Below, in pieces: positions 44,923-56,249 of a DNA stretch of 64,000 nucleotides. Below the pieces are notes generated by a model. It saw nothing but the letters and a program-made list of their open reading frames with translations. It was not told the DNA's origin and ran no database searches. Made by a program: the position numbers and the translations under genes. Origin of the DNA: CAJBLF01 sp041675025 (GTDB lineage: Bacteria; Patescibacteriota; Gracilibacteria; Absconditabacterales; Absconditicoccaceae); NCBI GenBank assembly GCA_041675025.1, contig JBAYUS010000001.1, positions 186,001 to 250,000 on the forward strand, in the 5' to 3' direction. Every line of letters starts with the position of its first letter. Within the stretch, counting starts at the first letter, position 1.

Positions 44923-45657
44923 CTAAATTTTAGTTAATTCAAATATTCAATGTCAGAAGTTACAATTACAATTGTTTTTTATGCTCTTTTCGTCTAAAGT
45001 TATATTTTCATGAAGATCTCAATTATCATCTGTATATGAAAAGCTACTCAATATGTATTTATCTTTGAAAATATCTAGAAGATATTTTATGCTGTATGCT
45101 CTATGGGCATTGAATTCAATCCTTTGCGGTCAAATAGGGACAGAAAAATAGAATTTCCCTCATTTTTTAAGTATTTTATAGATATTTTCCAATCATTCTC
45201 TATCTCAATTGCTATTTATCTTATCTCAATATCTTCATAATCAAAAATGTTCAATTACGCTTAATGATGATATGGAGTCGCAATAATTTATCAGATTTTT
45301 ATCTATTTCCATTAAGTCTGCTTGTCTGAATGTTATGTTTTTTACTTTATTTTTTAAGGCTCTGATGTCAAAAATCTCTATTTCTCTAAATGTAGCGACA
45401 TGTGCTACGAAGCCATCAATTCTTGATCATATATCCACGTGTTTAACAGGGTTGTTTTCAAAAATTTTTCTTGCAACAAGCAAATCTTGGTGGAAATATG
45501 ATCCTTTGGCTACTCCGCTGGAATCAAACTTATCACTAATAATGGGTAGAAATTTAGTGATTTTGAAATCTTTGTTGTTTCTTAATTGTTTTTTTATCTC
45601 AAAATAGTCTTTGATAACTCGAATTAATCCCTTGACCTTGTTTATTATTGAACCCAT
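44923..45657 (-). CDS. DUF268-family (methyltransferase-like) protein, 244 aa
   Basis: ATG at 45657, TAG at 44923-44925. PVKHVDIGSRIDGFVAHVAT, EIEIFDIRALKN, SSLSVIEHFGLGRYGD and GLENIYKILKKGGKFYFSVPIG match DUF268, a methyltransferase-fold family common in glycan and O-antigen clusters. Its start lies 13 bases inside the end of asnB, so the two are probably translated together. Function in glycan decoration is likely but unproven. Confidence 0.75.
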
Positions 45658-47579
45658 TGTTTATACCATTTAATCAATAAAAATAATTTCACTTTATATA
45701 CATTAAATACAGAATTATTATTTTTGAATACTTGATGTTGATAGAAATATTTTCGTTCGGATGATAGAATATTATTTTTTGTTAACATATCAAGTCACAA
45801 TTCTATCTCTTCTTTATATTCTTTTTGTAAGATCCAATCTTTGATAGGTGGCTCAAATCCTTGTTTACTTCTATGGATGATTTCTTGTGGAACTATATCC
45901 TTGATAATCTCTCTCATTAGTATTTTTGTTTTTCTCCAATTCACTTTCCATTTTGTCGGTGTTTTTCTTCCTCGATCAATCCATCTTATATCTAGAAATG
46001 GGCTTCTTATCTCTAATGGCTGTGCCATGCTTGCCCTATCTGTTTTTACCAAAAAGTTATCTGCAAGTGTATTGTAAAAGAGATCAAAATCTATCATTGC
46101 TTGCGTAAAGTTTCCGTGAGTTGCTTCCAATAATTCTTTAAATTTATCTTCTGTCCATTTTTTGTAGATTTCTGGTTTATAAAGTGTTGATCATCATATA
46201 TTGGCATAAAATTGTTCTGGTGGGAGAAGCGATACTCTGAATGCTTCTTTTATCTTTGATAATAGAGATAAATTATTCGCTGTTTTTGGTATAATATAAT
46301 AGAGGAGTTGTCTGAGTAGTCTTGGTAATTTTCTAATGATGGTCATTTGTGCTCCTACTTGATGCATCATATATCCACCGAATATTTCGTCTCCACCATC
46401 TCAACTCAAGCTTACGGTAACGTATTTTTTGGCTAATTCACTCACAAATCTTGTAGGGAAATTGGAATAGTCAGCGAATGGTTCATCATAATAAAATGAG
46501 ATATCATCTATCATACGTTTAAAATCTTTTTCTCTGAAATATTCATGATGATGATTTGTTCAGAAAGCTTTTTCTACGATATGAATGTAATTTGATTCGT
46601 CATATTTTCATTCAAATCAAATTGAAAAAGTATTTAAATTTTCTTTATCAACTCGTTTTCTCATCTCGGCTACAACAGAACTACTATCAAGTCATCAACT
46701 TAAGAATGCTCCTACAGGTACATCACTCGTAAACATTCTTATTTTTACTGTTTCTTCCAAAAGTTTTTTTCCTTCTTCTATAAGATGCTGTTTGTCATAT
46801 GTCGGTGTGTATTCTGGTATGTCATAGTAACAATGTTTTTCAACTTTCAACTTTCAACTTTCAACTTTCAACTGTAAAGAATGTCTTGCTTCAAGTTTTT
46901 TTACATTCTTATAAATCGTCCATGGCGCAGGAATATATCACATAGTAAAATAGAAATCCAAAGCCTCTGAATCAATATTTTCTTTGATGTTTATTTTTAA
47001 TTCTTTATGTTCCAATATTCCTTTCAATTCACTAGAAAATATAAATTGATCTCCATCACAATAATAATAGAAAGGTTTCTTTCCCAATCTATCTCTACTA
47101 CAAAATAATTCTTGTTTGTTTGGATCATATATAGCAAAAGCTCGCATTCCATTGAAATAGTTTATGCAATCCGCTCCGTATTCTAGATAACTTGCAAGTA
47201 TCACTTCTGTGTCCGAATTTGACGAGAAATTATATCATTTATTAATGAGATCTCATTTAATTTCTTGAAAATTATATATCTCACCATTAAAAACTATTCT
47301 GATACTTTTTTCTCCTATTTCTTCCAAAATTTTGGGATTATGTTTTTGAGAAAAACATCATACATCCTTATTATAAAACATAGGTTGGAATCATGCATCA
47401 CTCAAATCTATGATAGATAATCTTACTTGTCCTTGTCCGATTGTTATGGTAGTATTTGATTGACAGAAAAAACCTTGATCGTCAGGTCCACGATGAATGA
47501 TGGTTTGATTCATATTTTTAATCAGATTTTCTGATTGTTGTTGATCTATATTTTTAATAAATCAATTAATTCAACACAT
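45645..47579 (-). CDS. asnB: Asparagine synthase (glutamine-hydrolysing), 644 aa
   Basis: ATG at 47579, TAA at 45645-45647. The start reads MCGINGFI, so the N-terminal nucleophile Cys2 is present; both Gly are TGA, and with the standard code the gene would wrongly begin at a Met 22 residues later. The glutaminase domain (1-210) has IIHRGPDD, RLSIIDL and FNGEIYN. The synthetase domain has the PP-loop FLSGGLDSSSVVAEM and SLSGDGGDEIFGGY. An AACTTTCAACTTT tract (46839-46873) sits in frame between the domains and adds about 11 residues. In glycan loci AsnB-type enzymes often amidate uronic acids, which fits Ugd next door; free asparagine synthesis is the other reading. Confidence 0.88.
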
Positions 47580-47601
47580 GGAGTGATTATGATAATTAAA
47601 A

Positions 47602-48915
47602 TTATTGTCCAATTCAAATATAGTTAAATCAAATTTTTTTAATTTTATTCTTATCAAGAATATTCCTACCATCAAAAATCATATCTCATTTCATATTTTT
47701 TTTGATTTCATGCCAATTTTCTTGCAATATTTTTTTATCTTCGATAGTGATGATCAATGATTCACAATCCTTGCATGTTGAAAGTATGTCTGAATGTATA
47801 TATATTGGCATTTCAAACCTACTGGATCATAAGATATTTAGATAATTCTGAAAATTTATTCTTGCCTTCGCATTATAATCAAAACAATGTATGATTGCTC
47901 ATCTTTCTACTAACATATTACATAATTCTATTCATTTTGATTCTCTGATGTCATCTGTATCCGGTTTGAAAGCAATACCGATCAAAGCTATATGTTTTCA
48001 TGCAAAACTATCGATCTGTTTGTCTATTTTTCACATAAAATATCATATTTGCTCTTTATTCACTTTATCAACCGTGGATACTATCTGACCTGATAATCAA
48101 TTGCTAGTAAATTGATGTATCAATGATCTTACGTCTTTGGGAAAACAACTTCCTCCATATCCGATACCAGCGTTTAAGAATTGTTTTCATATACGTGAAT
48201 CAAGACTTATTCATGTAATAATATCTTTGATATTTGCATCTACATTGTCTGCTAATTGTGCTATTTCATTCATAAAACTGATCTTTGTCGCCAAAAAACT
48301 ATTGGCTGTATATTTTATCAATTCTGCAGTTTCCCAGTTGGTGATTATAAAAGGGGTGTTTTTGTCACTAAAAAAAGAATATACATTTTTTATGATATTT
48401 ATTACATTTTCATTTTCATTTTTATTAAATCCTAATATTATCCTTTCTGTATTTAAAAAATCATCTATTGCATTTCATTCTCTAAGAAATTCAGGATTTG
48501 AGACTATTGAATTTTTTCCGTTCAGTAATTCATAGACCATTTTGTTCGTTCAAACAGGTACCGTAGATTTTATAACTATAATTTCTTTTCAAGAAAGAAT
48601 ATCTTTTAATTTAATAACTGCATTTTTTATCTGATTGAGGTCTGTTTTTCCATCTTTATCTTGAGGTGTTCATACACAAAGAAATATCACATCGCTATTT
48701 TTTACTGTTGTTAGATCAATAGAGTAAGATATTTTATCTTTTACTTCAGTTAGTAAACTTTCGAGTCAATCTTCATATATGGGAGTTATTCCTTCTTTAA
48801 GATTTTGAATCTTTTCTTCGAAACTATCTATACAAGTAATATTAAATCCTATTTTGGCCAATCAAACAGCTTGGATAAGACCAACATATCAAATTCATAC
48901 GACAGATATCTTCAT
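47602..48915 (-). CDS. ugd: UDP-glucose/GDP-mannose dehydrogenase family, UDP-glucose 6-dehydrogenase-like, 437 aa
   Basis: ATG at 48915, TAA at 47602-47604. KISVVGIGYVGLIQAVGLAK is the NAD site; FLCVGTPQDKDG, IKSTVPVGTN, SNPEFLREGNAI and the catalytic Cys in AGIGYGGSCFPKD are all intact. IALIGIAFKPDTDDIRES opens the C-terminal domain. It makes UDP-glucuronate from UDP-glucose. The next gene upstream is an epimerase of the UDP-glucuronate 4-epimerase type, giving UDP-galacturonate. The stop lies 22 bases before asnB. Confidence 0.9.
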
Positions 48916-48918
48916 ATA

Positions 48919-49884
48919 TTATTTTTCTACAGTATAAAAACTTTTATATCGATTTACAAAGTTTTCTATTCATTTTTCTACTTTAAATTCTGGTTTCCAT
49001 CATAACACCTCTGTTGTATGTTGTATATCAGCACTAGTTTCTGGTACATCGCCTGGCTGTAGGGGTAGATAATTTTTTATAGCTTTTTTTCATAGATTTT
49101 TTTCTATTAAACTAATTATATATTCTAAATCTACGGGGTGATCACTTCAAAGATTAAATATTTCGTATTTTGTTTCTAATTCTAAAGCTTTAATGATTCC
49201 ACTCACAATATCGTCTATATATGTAAAATCTCTTTTCATTTTTCAATTGTTAAATACATCTATAGCTTCTCATTTTAGCATTTTACTAGCAAAAATAAGC
49301 ATTGCCATATCGGGTCTTCCTCGTGGTCCATACACAGTGAAAAATCTTAACCCTATTGTTGGGAGTCCGAATAAATGTGAATAACTATGAGCTATTAATT
49401 CATCTGCCTTTTTTGTTGCTGCATAGATTGATATTGGATGATCTACTGGATCATCTACAGAAAATGGTTGTTTTGTATTATTTCCATAAACACTAGAACT
49501 AGATGCATATACAAAGTTTTTTATTTTATATTGTTTAGAAAGTTCTATAATGTTGTGAAATCAAACCAGATTAGATTGAACATATGCAAATGGGTTAATT
49601 AAACTATATCTTACCCCTGCTTGTGCTGCTAGATTTAAAACTTTATCAATTTTATTTTCTTCAAAAACTTTTTTGAGATCTTCTAAATTTTCTAAACTTC
49701 CTTTATAAAACTTAAAATTTGGAAACTGCTCAAGAATCGTTCTTCTTGCAATTTTGAGATTTACGTCATAATAATCATTTTCATTATCAAATCCTATAAT
49801 TTTTACTCCATCTTCCAAAAGTTTTTTAGCTGTATGAAAACCTATAAACCCACTTGTTCCTGTAATAAGAATTGTTTCAGTCAT
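48919..49884 (-). CDS. UDP-glucuronate 4-epimerase-like NAD-dependent epimerase, 321 aa
   Basis: ATG at 49884, TAA at 48919-48921, three bases before ugd. TILITGTSGFIGFHTAKKLL is the nucleotide site, and the phrases FDNENDYYDVNLK, LAAQAGVRYSLINP, YASSSSVYG, YAATKKADELIAHSY and RFFTVYGPRGRPDMA are those of capsule-type UDP-glucuronate 4-epimerases (CapI/LspL). The YxxxK is YAATK. It acts together with Ugd. No internal glycine pattern is unusual except that few of its codons are TGA at the N-terminus. Confidence 0.87.
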
Positions 49885-49904
49885 GAAATATATAAGATAT
49901 AAAA

Positions 49905-51431
49905 TTACCTTTTTTTTATGTTTCTAATTTCATTTTTTAATTCTAATACTTTTTTATAATTAAACCCAGCGAATACTATATAAAAACACATTCCCAAAGC
50001 AATCATTTTTAGTAAATTATTATATCTTTGAAGATCATCAAATATAAAAATATTTCACTTTATATACCAAATTATACTTCACAATATACTTATAAAGATA
50101 ATATTTTTTATTACAAATCCTCGATGTATATGTATTTTTGTTGTTTTATTGAGTATACGATAACTTAAGATAAACAATAATAGTTGTGAGACACTAAATC
50201 ATAATATTGCTCCATACACTCATAAAATAGGTATTGCTCAAACTGTAATAATAACAGTTAAAACTGTTGTTATTAATAATATCTTTACTCTTTCTTTTAT
50301 CTTTCATAGTCCAGCTAGCACCCCAAAGTTAAATCAAAATAATATATTAAATATTATGAATATCGCACTTCGAGAAAGAAGCGTTCCTGAAAATACAAAT
50401 TTATGTCAAAAAAATACTAGTGCTAATTGTGGTCATAATACTATAAAAAATACTGCTAAACTTAAACTAAAAACAGAAAAATATGTATAAAAAAAGTCAA
50501 ATAATAATGATAATTTTTTAGTATCCTTCTTGCTGACGAGTTCCGATACTATAGGAAAAATAATCCCCATAATGGGTCATATTATAATTGTTGTTATACC
50601 AAACAAACTCAAAAAATTAGTATAATATCCTGCTGCATCTGGTCATATCATTACGATGGTTATCTGTAGTATCGCTTGTCAAAAGAGACTGAATACATTT
50701 AATGCTAAAAAAGACCATAAAGCATATTTTATATATTCTTTGAGCATTGGTTTTTCAAAAACAATTGTTCATTGAAGGAGATTTTTTCTATATTTTCTAT
50801 AAAATATAATACTAGCAATGATTATTCATGCAAATAATCATAATACTCGATTGAGACTATATCGTTCAATACTTTGTTTACCTGTAAAGAAGAAAAGAAT
50901 AGTAAATATAACAACACTTCGCATTCTTATAAAATCCATAAATTGAGAACTAAATGTGTCTTGAAATGCTATAAATATATTTTGTAAAACTTGAAAAAGA
51001 TTTATTCACAAAAAATAAAAACAAAAATATTTCAAAATAATTACTGCGGTAGGACTATGAAAATAATGTATCGATAACCATGGCGCACCTAGCCATAAAA
51101 ATAGTGCTATAATAATCGCTGTAAATATTTGGACAGCTAAACTTAAATAAATTGATGTTTTTATATAATTAAATTGTTTTTTTACTCGATATCTTGGGAG
51201 AAAATATTGTAAACTTTCTGTAAGTCATAAATCATTGTATACATTCAACAGTCAAACCAATCATAGGATTGTATACAATATCCCTACATCTGCTACAGAA
51301 ACAGAATTAGAGACAATTACTCTTACGAGATATCATGCAGGCCCTATAAGATATGCAAAAAAATATAACCAAAATCCTTTCTTGATTAATTTTTCTCCCA
51401 ATGGTTGGTCTGCCAATAATTCTCCGTCCAT
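49905..51431 (-). CDS. Wzx-type polysaccharide flippase, 508 aa
   Basis: ATG at 51431, TAA at 49905-49907; it is the first gene of the minus train. About 12-14 hydrophobic segments cover the whole length, starting with FWLYFFAYLIGPAGYLVRVIV, and the conserved N-terminal GILYTILGLVGLLNVYNDLGLTESLQYFLPRY pattern of the MVF/MATE-like oligosaccharide flippases is visible. It moves the lipid-linked glycan unit across the cytoplasmic membrane. No Wzy polymerase is seen in the window. Several segments have TGA glycines within the helices. Confidence 0.82.
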
Positions 51432-51450
51432 ACCTTAAAACTTAATTAAA

Positions 51451-51478
51451 AATGAATAATGAATAATGAATAATGATG
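51451..51478. repeat. AATGAAT-type tandem tract
   Basis: Three AATGAAT-AATGA units in the spacer between the flippase and korA. Similar tracts lie at 63080-63115 and, in frame, inside a glycosyltransferase (31299-31331). Confidence 0.7.
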
Positions 51479-51606
51479 GATTTGTTTTTTATGAACTATT
51501 GGTAAGAAAAGCGGAGGATTTTTCAATTGTATTTTATTTCAATTGCATATTTTCTTATATTTACTATAACTAATGCAATGTACTATTTACCTTATTTCCA
51601 CAACCT

Positions 51607-53238
51607 ATGAAAATTTCAATCGGGTTCTCTTGAGCTGCTGGTACAGGAGTAAATACTTCTGGAATGCTTCTTGGACAACTTCTATCGTCTAAATGATACT
51701 CTATTTTAGGAGATATAGAATATGCTTCTATTATTAAAGGAGATAATAATAATTTTTTCTTATATATATCTGATCAGACTCCTTTTATAACTCAAAGCAT
51801 CGACCATTTTTTTCCGTTTGATGAATACTCGGTGACTAAAAATTCTAAATTATACAATCTCAAAAAGATTCATCTACTTAAGGATACTACTATTAAATAT
51901 AAGAATGTCTATTTTTTCTGAGCTGCCATGAAATTACTCGGTATGGCTCGTGAAGAAGGTGAAAAATTATTGGCAACACAATTTACTGGTGATGTTTTGA
52001 CAACAAATATTGAATGTCTGATACAATGATATAATTACTTTAAAACTTCAAAATATGATCTTTCTCAAAATATCTGACCAGCTAAATCATTTGTTTTCTG
52101 AAATGAAATGGTAGCTACGTGAGCTATTGCTGTGGGTATGGATTTTTATGCAGCATATCCTATGACTCCAGCGAGCTCATTGATTGATGTAATCATAGAA
52201 CACAAAGACGTGACGTTTTTCCAATGAGAAGACGAAATATCTGTCAGTATGACAATGCTTGGAGCTAAATTTGCTGGTAAAAGAGCTATGTGTGGAACGA
52301 GTGGAGGATGATTTGCTTTGATGACAGAATCTATCGCTTTTTCCAATCAGGCTGAACTTTGATGAGTCTATGTGCTTTCTCAACGTGATGGTCCAAGTAC
52401 AGGAACACCAACATATACAAGCCAATGAGATTTAAATTTTGCTTTGAACGCTAGTTTTGGTGATACTCAACCGATAGTGTTAGCACCTTCTACATTTGAA
52501 GAATGATATAATTTAATCTGAAAAGCATTGAATCGATCTGATATCTATCAACATCCGGTTATTTTTCTTATCGATAAACAACTTTCTGAATCATATATGT
52601 CACTAGATAAAACTACATTAACTTCCTACCCAATAAATAGAGGAAAACTTCAAACTAATTGATCTGAATGATTTAAGAGATATGAATTGACTAACGATGG
52701 AATTTCTCCTGTGACTCTACCTGGTACTGAAAATGGAGAATTTATTGCAACTTCATATGAACATGATGAGAGTGGTTCTACTAATGAAGATCCTATTATT
52801 AAAAAACAACAACAAGATAAAAGATTCAAAAAAATGGAAACATTCATCCAACAAGAATTTACCGAAGATTTTTATGGATATGAAATTATCAATCCTGAAG
52901 CAAAAGAATTTTTTGTGACGTTTGGAGTGAATAGATATGTGCTTGAAGATTTTATTAGGACAAAGGGTGCAAGGAACAAGGCACAAGGGAAAAATTCTAA
53001 ATATGGTTTGATTGTCATAAAATGTCTGCAACCGTTGGATATGAGATTTAAAGAATTCTTAGATACTCATGTGAAACAGATTAAAAAACTTATTTTTGTA
53101 GAGATGAATACCAGTGGACAATTACAAGAACTCATTACTAATAAATGCTGGCTCAATGATAAGAAATGGAATAATAAGATTATGAATATTAGAAAATATA
53201 CTTTGTATCCAATATTTGCTGAAGATATAATCTTCTAG
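51607..53238 (+). CDS. korA: 2-oxoacid:ferredoxin oxidoreductase, fused gamma-alpha subunit, 543 aa
   Basis: ATG 51607 to TAG 53236-53238. The N-terminal part (about 1-165) is the POR gamma domain: KISIGFSGAAGTGVNTSGMLL, LGDIEYASIIKGDNN. The alpha part starts near 175 with GNEMVATGAIAVGMDFYAAYPMTPAS, then FFQGEDEISVSMTMLGAKFAGKRAMCGTSGGGFALM and RDGPSTGTPTYTSQGDL, the substrate-specific loop of KorA. A simple tract (52960-52990) adds a KGARNKAQGK linker. With the beta subunit (53869) it oxidises 2-oxoacids such as 2-oxoglutarate or pyruvate and reduces ferredoxin. The DNPH1-like gene separates the subunits. Confidence 0.88.
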
Positions 53239-53303
53239 TCATCGCGAGCAAAGCGTGGCGATCCAGTACTAAATTGCTTCGTCGTTTCACTCCTCGCAAT
53301 GAC
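53238..53303. repeat. REP-like hairpin repeat, copy C
   Basis: GTCATCGCGAGCAAAGCGTGGCGATCC ... GCTTCGTCGTTTCACTCCTCGCAATGAC. Its first base is the last base of the korA stop codon. Confidence 0.8.
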
Positions 53304-53337
53304 GAATTCCATTTTATTTTTCTCTAGCGCTTCCCTA

Positions 53338-53778
53338 TGAAAATATATTTTGCATGATCTATCAGATGATGAAGAGAACTAAGAGACGTTTATATGGAGA
53401 TGATCGAATATATGAGACAGTATGGGGAAGTATTGACTGAACATGTCGGTAATAAATATCTCTCTGATATGTGAGAAAAAATGTCTTCTCGTGAAATATA
53501 TGATAGGGATATGACTTGGCTTTCATCGGCAGATGTCATTGTTGCTGATGTTACCGTTACTAGTCTCTGAGTGTGATATGAACTAGGTAGTGCCGTAGAA
53601 CAGAAAAAACCTATTTTGTGTTTGTATAAACCAGAAGAAGGTAAATCCTTATCTGCAATGATTGATGGGTCTCCATGAGTTGTTGTTCGTAATTATCAAA
53701 CGCTTGATGAAGTGAAATGACATATTAAAGAATTCCTTAGTGTCATTGCGATCCGCCTAGGCGGAGAAGCAATCTAGT
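53338..53778 (+). CDS. Nucleoside 2-deoxyribosyltransferase/DNPH1-like protein, 146 aa
   Basis: ATG 53338 to TAG 53776-53778. KIYFAGSIRGGRELRDVYMEMIEYMRQYG carries the SIRGGR phosphate-binding loop of DNPH1 (Rcl); MTWLSSADVIVADVTVTSLGVGYELGSAVE has the catalytic Asp and the VGYELG loop with Glu; CLYK follows. It hydrolyses dNMPs to base and deoxyribose 5-phosphate, a clean-up activity. Its last 12 residues (SVIAIRLGGEAI) and its stop codon lie inside REP repeat D, so the native C-terminus has been replaced by repeat-encoded sequence. Confidence 0.8.
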
Positions 53779-53826
53779 TGTAAATTATTGGATTGCCACG
53801 CCTCATTTCTTTCGGCTCGCAATGAC
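53742..53826. repeat. REP-like hairpin repeat, copy D
   Basis: GTCATTGCGATCCGCCTAGGCGGAGAAGCAATCT ... GGATTGCCACGCCTCATTTCTTTCGGCTCGCAATGAC. It is an inverted copy of repeat E (56142-56225) and supplies the end of the DNPH1-like gene. Confidence 0.9.
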
Positions 53827-53868
53827 AAATAAAAAATAAAATAATTTTATATTCTTTTCTTTCTCTCT

Positions 53869-54471
53869 ATGCGTACAAACTTAACTAAAATACAACGATG
53901 TCCTGGCTGTGGTAATTTCCTTATTATGGCGGCTATTAAGAATGCACTCAAACAATTAAATATTCCAAAACATAAGGTCGTTATTGTGTCGGGTGTCGGA
54001 TGTTCTGGTAAAACTAGTCAATATATCGATGGATATGGAGCTGAAACTTTACATGGTAGAGCAGTACCTTTTGCTACCTGAATAAAATTAGCCAATCCTG
54101 ATTTGACAGTAATTATTTATGGAGGTGATGGTGATGGATATGGAATCGGACTCTGACATTTTCTTCATTCTTGTAGAAGAAATATTAATCTGCTCTATAT
54201 CGTCGCAAACAATGAAAACTATGGATTGACTACGGGGCAAGCATCTCCGACGACTCCACTTCACGTCAAAACAAAATCTACTCCTGAAGGAAATGAAATA
54301 ATGCCATTCGATCCCAATGCGCTTGCAAAAGCCGCAGGATGTGCATATTCTGTGCATATGATAGATAAAGATTTACCATTACTTACTCAAGCTATTGTAG
54401 ATGGTATCAAACATGAATGATTTGCTCATATCGATGTCGATCAGGCTTGTCCAAGTTACAAAAAATGGTAA
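53869..54471 (+). CDS. korB: 2-oxoacid:ferredoxin oxidoreductase beta subunit, 200 aa
   Basis: ATG 53869 to TAA 54469-54471. CPGCGNFLIMAAIKNAL and VSGVGCSGKTSQYI supply the cysteines near the cofactor; IYGGDGDGYGIGLGHFLHSCRRNINLLYIVANNENYGLTTGQASPTT contains the thiamine diphosphate/Mg site (GDGDxxxIG...N). It binds ThDP and pairs with KorA. The chain is short and lacks the extra 4Fe4S ferredoxin domain, as in two-subunit KorAB. It lies between repeat copies D and E. Confidence 0.9.
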
Positions 54472-54549
54472 ATTCAAAAGACTTGCTATTTATCTAAAAA
54501 TATCTATAGTATTTGTTCAAAACAAAATAATAACTAAAAATAAATGCTT

Positions 54550-54750
54550 ATGGACAGAATAGATTTAACGAATTTAATAGAGAAGGCCAAAGGCGCTCAA
54601 AATTCTATGAAGGAAACTTCTACACGCGATCTTCTCGGTGATTGTATTCAAGATGCTGAAAATTTATTGTCTGAGATTGATGAGGGTGCACAACTAAATT
54701 CTTCTCAAAAAGAAGTGTATAAAAAATTGGAGGATGCGGTTGGTCCTTAA
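54550..54750 (+). CDS. Small uncharacterised protein, 66 aa
   Basis: Two ATGs lie at 54544 and 54550; I chose 54550, and the frame ends at TAA 54748-54750. The product is acidic and helical (DRIDLTNLIEKAKGAQNSM, LLGDCIQDAENLLSEIDEGAQ) with no membrane segment. It uses no TGA codon. A strong terminator follows 18 bases later, which supports a genuine short transcript. I do not recognise a family; four-helix-bundle or regulator roles are possible but unsupported. Confidence 0.55.
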   Translation: MDRIDLTNLIEKAKGAQNSMKETSTRDLLGDCIQDAENLLSEIDEGAQLNSSQKEVYKKLEDAVGP

Positions 54751-54767
54751 AAAAATTGTATTAACAT

Positions 54768-54801
54768 AAGGTCCTTGCTTTCTTAGTAAGGACTTTTTTC
54801 T
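54768..54801 (+). terminator. Terminator after the 66-aa gene
   Basis: GGTCCTT-GCTTTCTTAGT-AAGGAC followed by six Ts. Confidence 0.8.
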
Positions 54802-54898
54802 TTCCTTGAAAAAACTGCCTGATTGTTTAACAATAGTTCATATTAAGGCATATAATTACTATTCATTATTCATTTTTAATTATTCATTAGGTTTAATT

Positions 54899-56128
54899 AT
54901 GTTTCAAATTGAATATTCTTCTAAGTTGAAATGAGAAATCACTATTTCTGGAAGTAAAAACGCTGCGTTACCTATCGTCGCTGCAAATTTATGTGTTGAT
55001 AATGCCGTCAAACTGCTCAATAAACCAAATATCAAAGATGTTTTGTCTATGGAAACATTAGCACAATCCGCTATTGCAAAATCTACAGAATATTTTGATT
55101 TAACTGATGATCTTGCGAAGAAATTCAGAGCATCTATTCTACTTATTCCATTTGGACTTATTAAATACGGAAAAGTAAAATTTGTAGGAAGCGGTGGATG
55201 TAATATTTGAAAAAGACCTTTGGATATGTTTGATGATGCATTAGTAAAAGCTGGTATCAGCGTAACTCAGACGGATGAACATAAAATGTTTGAAGTAATA
55301 GGAATTCCCAAAAGAAATATTATGTTGCAATGATTTTCAGTAACAGCTGTAGAAGCATTATTGACCTATCTTGCATTCGCAAATAATTTTGACTATGAGA
55401 TTAATATCTATCAAGTTGCTATCGAACCGCACGTAAGAAATCTTATTGATTTTCTCAATACCGTCGGTGCTGATATTCACTTGAATGTCGATCATAGTAT
55501 CGTCGTGAAACCATCTAAAATTGCTGTTAAAAATAAAGAATTCACGATAATCGCTGATTATATAGAAGCAGGAACATATTTCGCTATTTGAGCAGGTGCT
55601 GAAGATAGTGAATTAATCATTAAATGATGTAATGTTGACGATCTATCAGCTATATATAGTGTAGCTAATAAAATTTGAATTGATTTCAAAATCCTTGATA
55701 AATATACCATCAAAGTAACTTCTAAAAATAAAAAAAACTATCAGGCTGTAAAATTTGAAACCAGAATTTATCCTTGATTTCCTACTGATCTTCAGTCTAT
55801 CTTCTGAACTTTGCTAACCCAAGCTTCTGGAATTTCTAAAATATTTGAAACATTATATGAAGGAAGATTTAGTTATCTTACAGAGTTAGAAAATCTTTGA
55901 GCTAAAATAGAAATTCTCAATCCACACGAAGCAATCGTTATCTGACCTACAAAATTGAGAGGTGGATATGTTTCTTCTACCGATCTTAGATGTGGAGGAG
56001 CTATGATACTTGCATGAATTATGGCGCAAGGTACTACGAATATCATGAATGAGGATATTATCGCTAGAGGATATGATGATATCATCAATAAGTTACAAAG
56101 TGTTTGAGTAAAGATAAAAGCTGTCTAA
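54899..56128 (+). CDS. murA: UDP-N-acetylglucosamine 1-carboxyvinyltransferase MurA, 409 aa
   Basis: ATG 54899 to TAA 56126-56128. EITISGSKNAALPIVAANL opens the fold; the catalytic-loop Cys is in VGSGGCNIGKRPLDMFDDAL (the E. coli Cys115 position, so fosfomycin-sensitive in principle). GFSVTAVEALLTYL, AIEPHVRNLIDFLNTVGADI, DYIEAGTYFAIG, PGFPTDLQSIF and RFSYLTELENLGAKIEI follow in the MurA order, and DLRCGGAMILAGIMAQGTT is the C-terminal motif. It makes the first committed peptidoglycan precursor, so the host has its own wall. Confidence 0.92.
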
Positions 56129-56141
56129 TCTTATTGATTTG

Positions 56142-56225
56142 CCATTGCGAGCCGAAAGAAATGAGGCGTGGCAATCCAATAATTTAAAACTGGATTGCTT
56201 CTCCGCCTAGGCGGATCGCAATGAC
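56142..56225. repeat. REP-like hairpin repeat, copy E
   Basis: CCATTGCGAGCCGAAAGAAATGAGGCGTGGCAATCC ... GGATTGCTTCTCCGCCTAGGCGGATCGCAATGAC, the inverse of copy D, with the same CCGCCTAGGCGG core. Confidence 0.9.
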
Positions 56226-56249
56226 TGTTTTTTATTTGTCAATTTAGTT

